A DNA stretch of 42,917 bases, from assembly GCF_035486915.1 (NCBI RefSeq), contig NZ_DATHMR010000216.1, positions 1 through 42,917 on the forward strand, in the 5' to 3' direction. Position numbers and translations under genes: made by a program. Positions 39,386-42,917 of the stretch are shown here, piece after piece. The notes under the pieces were generated by a model, which saw only the letters and a program-made list of their open reading frames with translations, was not told the origin of the DNA and made no database searches. How positions within the stretch are numbered: position 1 is the stretch's first letter; each line of letters starts with the position of its first letter. The stretch is from Dyella_B sp035486915. GTDB lineage: Bacteria > Pseudomonadota > Gammaproteobacteria > Xanthomonadales > Rhodanobacteraceae.

Positions 39386-40689
39386 AAGCGAACCCCGAGC
39401 GCCGCCAAACGCAGCGTGACGGCACGACGGTGCGCCTCTAATTGCTCAGCGGCGGCCAACGTCGCCGCGCACGGTCCGATGGCGCGCAAGCCGTTGGGGT
39501 CCAGCTCCTGCACCGTGATCTGCTTTTGATAACTGGCCACCGAGACACCGCTGTAACTACGTGCATGACCGTAGGTCGGCAATACGTGATTGCTTCCACT
39601 GCAATAGTCACCGACGGATTCGGGTGTCCATGCACCGACAAACACCGAGCCTGCGCTTTCGACACGTTCCAGCAAATCACGCGCGGCGTTCACCTGCAGA
39701 ATCAAATGTTCAGGCGCATACCGGTTGCTGACGTCGACGGCCTGCGCAAGTGAATCAACCTCGATGAGGCGACTTTGCTCCAACGCACGCTCGGCAATAG
39801 CTCCGCGCGGTAATTCCGCGCACTGTCGTGCCACCTCTGCGGATACCTTGTCGATCAACGTAGCAGAAGGACTCACAAGTATGACCTGGGAATCCGGACC
39901 ATGCTCCGCTTGTGATAGCAAATCGGCGGCGACGAAAACAGGATTAGCTTCAGCCTCCGCAATCACCAGCACTTCCGACGGACCGGCCGGCATATCGATA
40001 GCGGCACCAACCGGATCGGCGGATACCTGCAATTTCGCTTCGGTCACCCATGCGTTGCCTGGACCGAACAGCTTGTCGCAACGTGGCACGCTTTCCGTAC
40101 CGTAGGCCATGGCGGCAATGGCTTGTGCCCCGCCGAGTTTGAAGACGCGATGGACGCCAACCATGCGCGCAACGACCAGCACCGCTTCGTCGCAGGTTCC
40201 ATCAGGACGTGCTGGCGAGCACAGAACAATTTCGCGACAACCCGCAATGTGTGCGGGAACACCCAGCATAAGTGCCGTCGAAGGTAATGGCGCGCTGCCG
40301 GCTGGTACGTATAGACCCACGCGGCCAATCGGACGCAATACGCGTTCCACTCTGACGCCAGTGGCCGTGTTCACGGAAACGGGTTGCGGAGCACAGGCAC
40401 GATGAAACGATTCGATGCGAGCCGCCGCCTCGCGAATCGCTGTTTTTAACTCCGGGTCTAACTTCGCCTCGGCGGCAACAAATTCTGCTTCGGTGACTTC
40501 AATCGCATCGAGAGTGCAACGGTCATAGCGCGCGGAAAACTCTCGCAATGCGGCGTCACCGTTAATACGTACTTCGGCAATGATTTTTTCGACACCTCGC
40601 CGCAATTCATCTGCGCGGGATTGTGCGGGCCGTGCCAGTGCATCGCGACGTGCGGTTTCGTCCAGGGTATTCCAGGTGATGCGTTTCAT
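39382..40689 (-). CDS. hisD: histidinol dehydrogenase
   Basis: HisD oxidises histidinol to histidine in two NAD-dependent steps. The 435-residue product has VGLYVPAGSAPLPSTALMLGVPA, RVFKLGGAQAIAAMAYGT, KLFGPGNAWVTEAK, the zinc-site region QAEHGPDSQVILVS and GNYC-like SVGDYCSGSNHVLPTYGHAR. I start at ATG 40689, since the upstream residues in the frame (an Arg/Cys-rich stretch) lie in hisG and are not family-like. It starts ten bases after the hisG stop. Confidence 0.96.
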   Translation of the reverse strand: MKRITWNTLDETARRDALARPAQSRADELRRGVEKIIAEVRINGDAALREFSARYDRCTLDAIEVTEAEFVAAEAKLDPELKTAIREAAARIESFHRACAPQPVSVNTATGVRVERVLRPIGRVGLYVPAGSAPLPSTALMLGVPAHIAGCREIVLCSPARPDGTCDEAVLVVARMVGVHRVFKLGGAQAIAAMAYGTESVPRCDKLFGPGNAWVTEAKLQVSADPVGAAIDMPAGPSEVLVIAEAEANPVFVAADLLSQAEHGPDSQVILVSPSATLIDKVSAEVARQCAELPRGAIAERALEQSRLIEVDSLAQAVDVSNRYAPEHLILQVNAARDLLERVESAGSVFVGAWTPESVGDYCSGSNHVLPTYGHARSYSGVSVASYQKQITVQELDPNGLRAIGPCAATLAAAEQLEAHRRAVTLRLAALGVRL

Positions 40690-40699
40690 ATGAATCAGC

Positions 40700-41593
40700 T
40701 CACGCCAACATTTTTTCGACCGGCAACACGAACATCTCTCGTGCACCGGCTTTTTTGATTTCTTCCAACTGACGCCAGCTCACTTCGCCTGCGCATAGGG
40801 CTTGCAACATCAACTGATCGGGTTGCCCTGCAACGGGGAGCAGCGTCGGCTGGGGACCGCCTGGCAACAGTCGCGTGACGGCATCGAGTGACGTGCGTGA
40901 GGTTTGCAACAACAAGAGACGCGATTCGCGGACTTGAATCACACCATCGAGGCGCTTGAGCAAGAGCTCGATCATGTCGCCGCGCTCATCCGTCGGTAGC
41001 GCATCAGGCCCAGCGAGCACCGCCTCGCTTTCTAATAACACCTCGGTCTCGCGCAATTGATTGGCGACCAAGGTGCCCCCGCTTTGCACAAGATCGCAGA
41101 TGGCATCGGCGGTGCCCAACTTGGGGGCGATCTCTACGGAACCGGCTAACGTGACGACAGTGGCGTTCACATCCTGAGCTTTAAGCCATTCGCTGAGCAG
41201 GCCGGGATACGAGGTCGCGATACGTTGCCCACCCAGATCGCTCGGTTCCCGATACTCGATTTCCTGCGGCACAGCGATCGACAGGCGGCAACGGCCAAAA
41301 CCCAACGGACGCCATTCGGCAAGCGCAGCAGCATCTGCATCCGCCCCCCGGCGATACTCGTTCAGCACATTGCGACCGACAATCCCGAGATCGCACACGC
41401 CCTGCGAGATCAGTCCCGGAATATCGTCATCGCGAACCAGCAACAGATCGACCGGCTCGCCTTCGCCGAAGCAGAACAACTTGTCGCGACTCTGACGAAA
41501 CGTCAGTCCGCAGCGTTTGAGCAAGTCCAGCGCAGGCTCGGTCAGCCGCCCGGACTTCTGCATGGCAATCCGCAAACGATCCCGCTGCTTCAT
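40700..41593 (-). CDS. hisG: ATP phosphoribosyltransferase, long form
   Basis: HisG is the first and feedback-regulated enzyme of histidine synthesis, joining ATP and PRPP. The 297-residue product is the long form, containing its own regulatory domain and not needing HisZ. RLRIAMQKSGRLTEPALDLLKRCG opens it, GVCDLGIVGRNVLNEY and SVEIAPKLGTADAICDLVQSG carry the PRPP site, and a C-terminal ACT-like domain ends WRQLEEIKKAGAREMFVLPVEKML. It overlaps hisR by four bases. Confidence 0.97.
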   Translation of the reverse strand: MKQRDRLRIAMQKSGRLTEPALDLLKRCGLTFRQSRDKLFCFGEGEPVDLLLVRDDDIPGLISQGVCDLGIVGRNVLNEYRRGADADAAALAEWRPLGFGRCRLSIAVPQEIEYREPSDLGGQRIATSYPGLLSEWLKAQDVNATVVTLAGSVEIAPKLGTADAICDLVQSGGTLVANQLRETEVLLESEAVLAGPDALPTDERGDMIELLLKRLDGVIQVRESRLLLLQTSRTSLDAVTRLLPGGPQPTLLPVAGQPDQLMLQALCAGEVSWRQLEEIKKAGAREMFVLPVEKMLA

Positions 41594-41925
41594 GCTCGGG
41601 CCCTTTTGGCCGCGGCGCGGCTTCGTGCGGCGCGTGCTGCGGCAGCAAGATAACCGCCGCTACCCTGATTCAGATAGCGCGCCACACGCCCGATGGTCGT
41701 AATGCTGACCGCGGTTCGCTCGTGAATTTCACGATATGACACACCTTCGAGCAGATAGGGCACCACCCGCCAGCGGTCCACTAGCACTTCCAGCTCGGCC
41801 GGCGTGCACAGGTCGTTGAGGAAAGCGTCCATCTCCTCCTCGTTTTTCAACGAGAGCAACGCACGACACAAACTGGCCTTGGCGGATTCATCAGGAGTCT
41901 CGGGATCGATCGATCGGCGCTTCAT
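41590..41925 (-). CDS. hisR: TrpR-like repressor of histidine genes (YerC/HisR type)
   Basis: The 111-residue protein is of the TrpR-related YerC/YecD family. LSLKNEEEMDAFLNDLCTPAELEVLVDRWRVVPYLLEGVSYREIHERTAVSITTIGRVARYLN spans its helix-turn-helix (roughly residues 25-88; the recognition helix is TAVSITTIGRVARYL). The tail is Ala/Arg-rich. As the first gene of the his operon, next to hisG and with a trp-operator-like palindrome at its start, it is very probably the operon's own histidine-responsive repressor, as proposed for HisR of Xanthomonadales. The start ATG 41925 has no clear ribosome site; the operator abuts it. Confidence 0.88.
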   Translation of the reverse strand: MKRRSIDPETPDESAKASLCRALLSLKNEEEMDAFLNDLCTPAELEVLVDRWRVVPYLLEGVSYREIHERTAVSITTIGRVARYLNQGSGGYLAAAARAARSRAAAKRARA

Positions 41926-41928
41926 AAT

Positions 41929-41946
41929 GTACTAATGCGTTAATAC
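41929..41946. promoter_or_regulatory. trp-operator-like palindrome, putative HisR operator
   Basis: GTACTAATGCGTTAATAC is an 18-base imperfect palindrome (14 of 18 positions symmetric). Its GTACTA half is shared with the E. coli trp operator. It lies between the predicted transcription start and the hisR ATG, so bound repressor would block elongation or initiation. Confidence 0.6.
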
Positions 41947-41956
41947 GATGAATGGA

Positions 41957-41985
41957 ATAATACGCGACAAACAAGGCATTCACAA
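41957..41985 (-). promoter_or_regulatory. promoter of the his operon
   Basis: Reading leftward, TTGTGA (41980-41985) and TATTAT (41957-41962) are separated by exactly 17 bases. Transcription would start near 41950, about 25 bases before the hisR ATG and directly in front of the palindrome at 41929-41946. No leader-peptide gene with a His-codon run was seen, so control appears to be by repressor, not attenuation. Confidence 0.62.
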
Positions 41986-42173
41986 CCCCGCCGCCTGAAC
42001 CGAAGAAATTCCCCAAAGAGCAAGAACTTACCAACGGACGGACGATACTTTCTGTCATCCAAGGAAAGGGTGATGCGTTCTGACGCCAAAGCTGATCCCC
42101 TGGCAAACCCCAACCGACGGCCAGCGTCGCGGTTAGGTCAGCCGAACGACTTGAGACCCTTGGACAAAATCCG

Positions 42174-42797
42174 ATGAGTGCTTTGCGCAACGTGATAACC
42201 ATTCGCCGTGCGGCTTACCTGATGGCTATCGCCGTTCTCGTCTTCACCGGCGTATGCGCCGCTGCACAGTTCTGGCGCACCGATCTGAACTTCATACGGA
42301 CCCCACTGAGTACCTATCTTCGGGGCCCCGGTGGTGTCTACGTTCGTTCCGTGTATTACCTGATGGCCGCCGCGCTGCTGGCATTTGCCTGGGCCGTCCA
42401 TGAGGCAACCTTGCGAACGCGACGCAGCCTGCTCGCCTCCTTGCTTTTTGCTGGCGCGGGGCTGATTTTGCCAATCGTGGCAGCGTCCGAATTATTTTCC
42501 GATACGCCGTACCACGCGCTGGCAAAGATCATTCACCGTTCGACCACACTCGCAACGTTCCTGTGGCTGAGCTTCGGCATGGTGTTGCTTTCGAGCCGCT
42601 GGCTGCGTGATCAGCGCATGAAAGAAGGAAGTCGCTTCGGCCTAGTACTCGCGTGGCTGGCGACATTCGTGCTGTGGTTTCAGGTGCTGGTATCCATCTT
42701 TCCCAATGGACTGATGGAAAAGCTGGCGATTGCGTTGATACTGATCTGGTTGGGCTGGGCCTCGCGCCATTTGTTGCGCGCTACCCAGCCGGAGTGA
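42174..42797 (+). CDS. DUF998-type multi-pass membrane protein
   Basis: The 207-residue protein has about six membrane helices (for example AYLMAIAVLVFTGVCAAAQF, YYLMAAALLAFAWAVHEA, LLASLLFAGAGLILPIVAAS and the C-terminal LAIALILIWLGWASRHLL). Loops with DLNFIRTPLSTYLRGPGGVYVRS and the short ELFSDTPYHALAKIIHRS fit the DUF998 family, whose function is unknown. The nearest candidate ribosome site (GGAC) is about eight bases upstream. It ends one base before a convergent partial gene. Confidence 0.7.
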   Translation: MSALRNVITIRRAAYLMAIAVLVFTGVCAAAQFWRTDLNFIRTPLSTYLRGPGGVYVRSVYYLMAAALLAFAWAVHEATLRTRRSLLASLLFAGAGLILPIVAASELFSDTPYHALAKIIHRSTTLATFLWLSFGMVLLSSRWLRDQRMKEGSRFGLVLAWLATFVLWFQVLVSIFPNGLMEKLAIALILIWLGWASRHLLRATQPE

Positions 42798-42798
42798 A

Positions 42799-42917
42799 TC
42801 AGCGCATTAGGATTGAGAACGCGCGCTTCTGGACGAGTTCGCAGACGGTCCGCACATCGCCATCCATCGCGCGGTCGCGATGCATGAAACTGACGTGCCC
42901 ACGCAACGCATCGTGCG
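42799..42917 (-). CDS. unidentified protein, C-terminal end (cut by window edge)
   Basis: The leftward frame is open from the window edge to TGA at 42801-42799. The 38 visible residues include LRGHVSFMHRDRAMDGDVRT and end KRAFSILMR. The codons have high third-position GC, consistent with coding, and the end sits one base from the convergent DUF998 gene. I do not recognise the family from this fragment. Confidence 0.5.
   Translation of the reverse strand, partial: HDALRGHVSFMHRDRAMDGDVRTVCELVQKRAFSILMR

Overview
The window is ordinary chromosomal DNA from a high-GC gammaproteobacterium. Gene order and protein type (pyrG-kdsA-eno-ftsB, truD, surE-pcm-yqaA-nlpD, a complete his operon led by a TrpR-like HisR gene, mtnBDC, a cyoABCD quinol oxidase) suggest the Xanthomonadales, most likely Rhodanobacteraceae (Dyella/Rhodanobacter-like). 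That placement is inferred from content only; no database was searched. There are no insertion sequences, prophage genes, CRISPR arrays, tRNAs or rRNAs that I can recognise.

Layout. Bases 1-234 hold the start of a leftward PilZ protein, cut by the window edge, followed by about 720 bases of hairpin-rich non-coding DNA. From 959 to 4654 runs a rightward group: scpA-scpB (condensin partners), rluB with a long Gly/Arg tail, and an ArsC/YfgD-type protein. A leftward DUF2239 gene has a clear promoter carrying near-identical TTACCCGGGTAA palindromes. Next come leftward rlmE-ftsH and rightward yhbY with a Mth938-type gene. From 8763 to 17843 lies the leftward pyrG, kdsA, eno, ftsB, truD, surE, pcm, yqaA, nlpD series, interrupted by one rightward Smr gene. 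ispD, ispF and rpoS, found beside these genes in related bacteria, are not here.

From 18041 to 21981 is the leftward cyoABCD operon without cyoE. Then follow a rightward aminopeptidase P and parE, a 3-hydroxyanthranilate dioxygenase, a leftward Nudix hydrolase, and two tandem paralogous amino-acid permeases. After the permeases is an AT-rich promoter region followed by a GC-rich, strongly folded, terminator-ended stretch that I read as a small RNA gene (about 30742-30955). A Tat-exported HiPIP gene, the methionine-salvage genes mtnB-mtnD-mtnC and a membrane-anchored C13 (legumain-like) peptidase follow. The leftward hisR-G-D-C-B-H-A-F-IE operon fills 34555-41925. A DUF998-type membrane protein and the 3' end of an unidentified leftward gene close the window.

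The genes are mostly housekeeping: chromosome segregation (ScpAB, ParE), rRNA/tRNA modification (RluB, RlmE, TruD), membrane proteolysis (FtsH), cell division (FtsB, NlpD), LPS precursor synthesis (KdsA), respiration (Cyo, HiPIP) and amino-acid metabolism (His, Mtn, permeases). The least explained parts are the putative small RNA at 30.7-30.96 kb, the palindromic operators before the DUF2239 gene, the hairpin cluster at 0.58-0.81 kb, the C13 peptidase, and the long low-complexity tails on ScpB and RluB.
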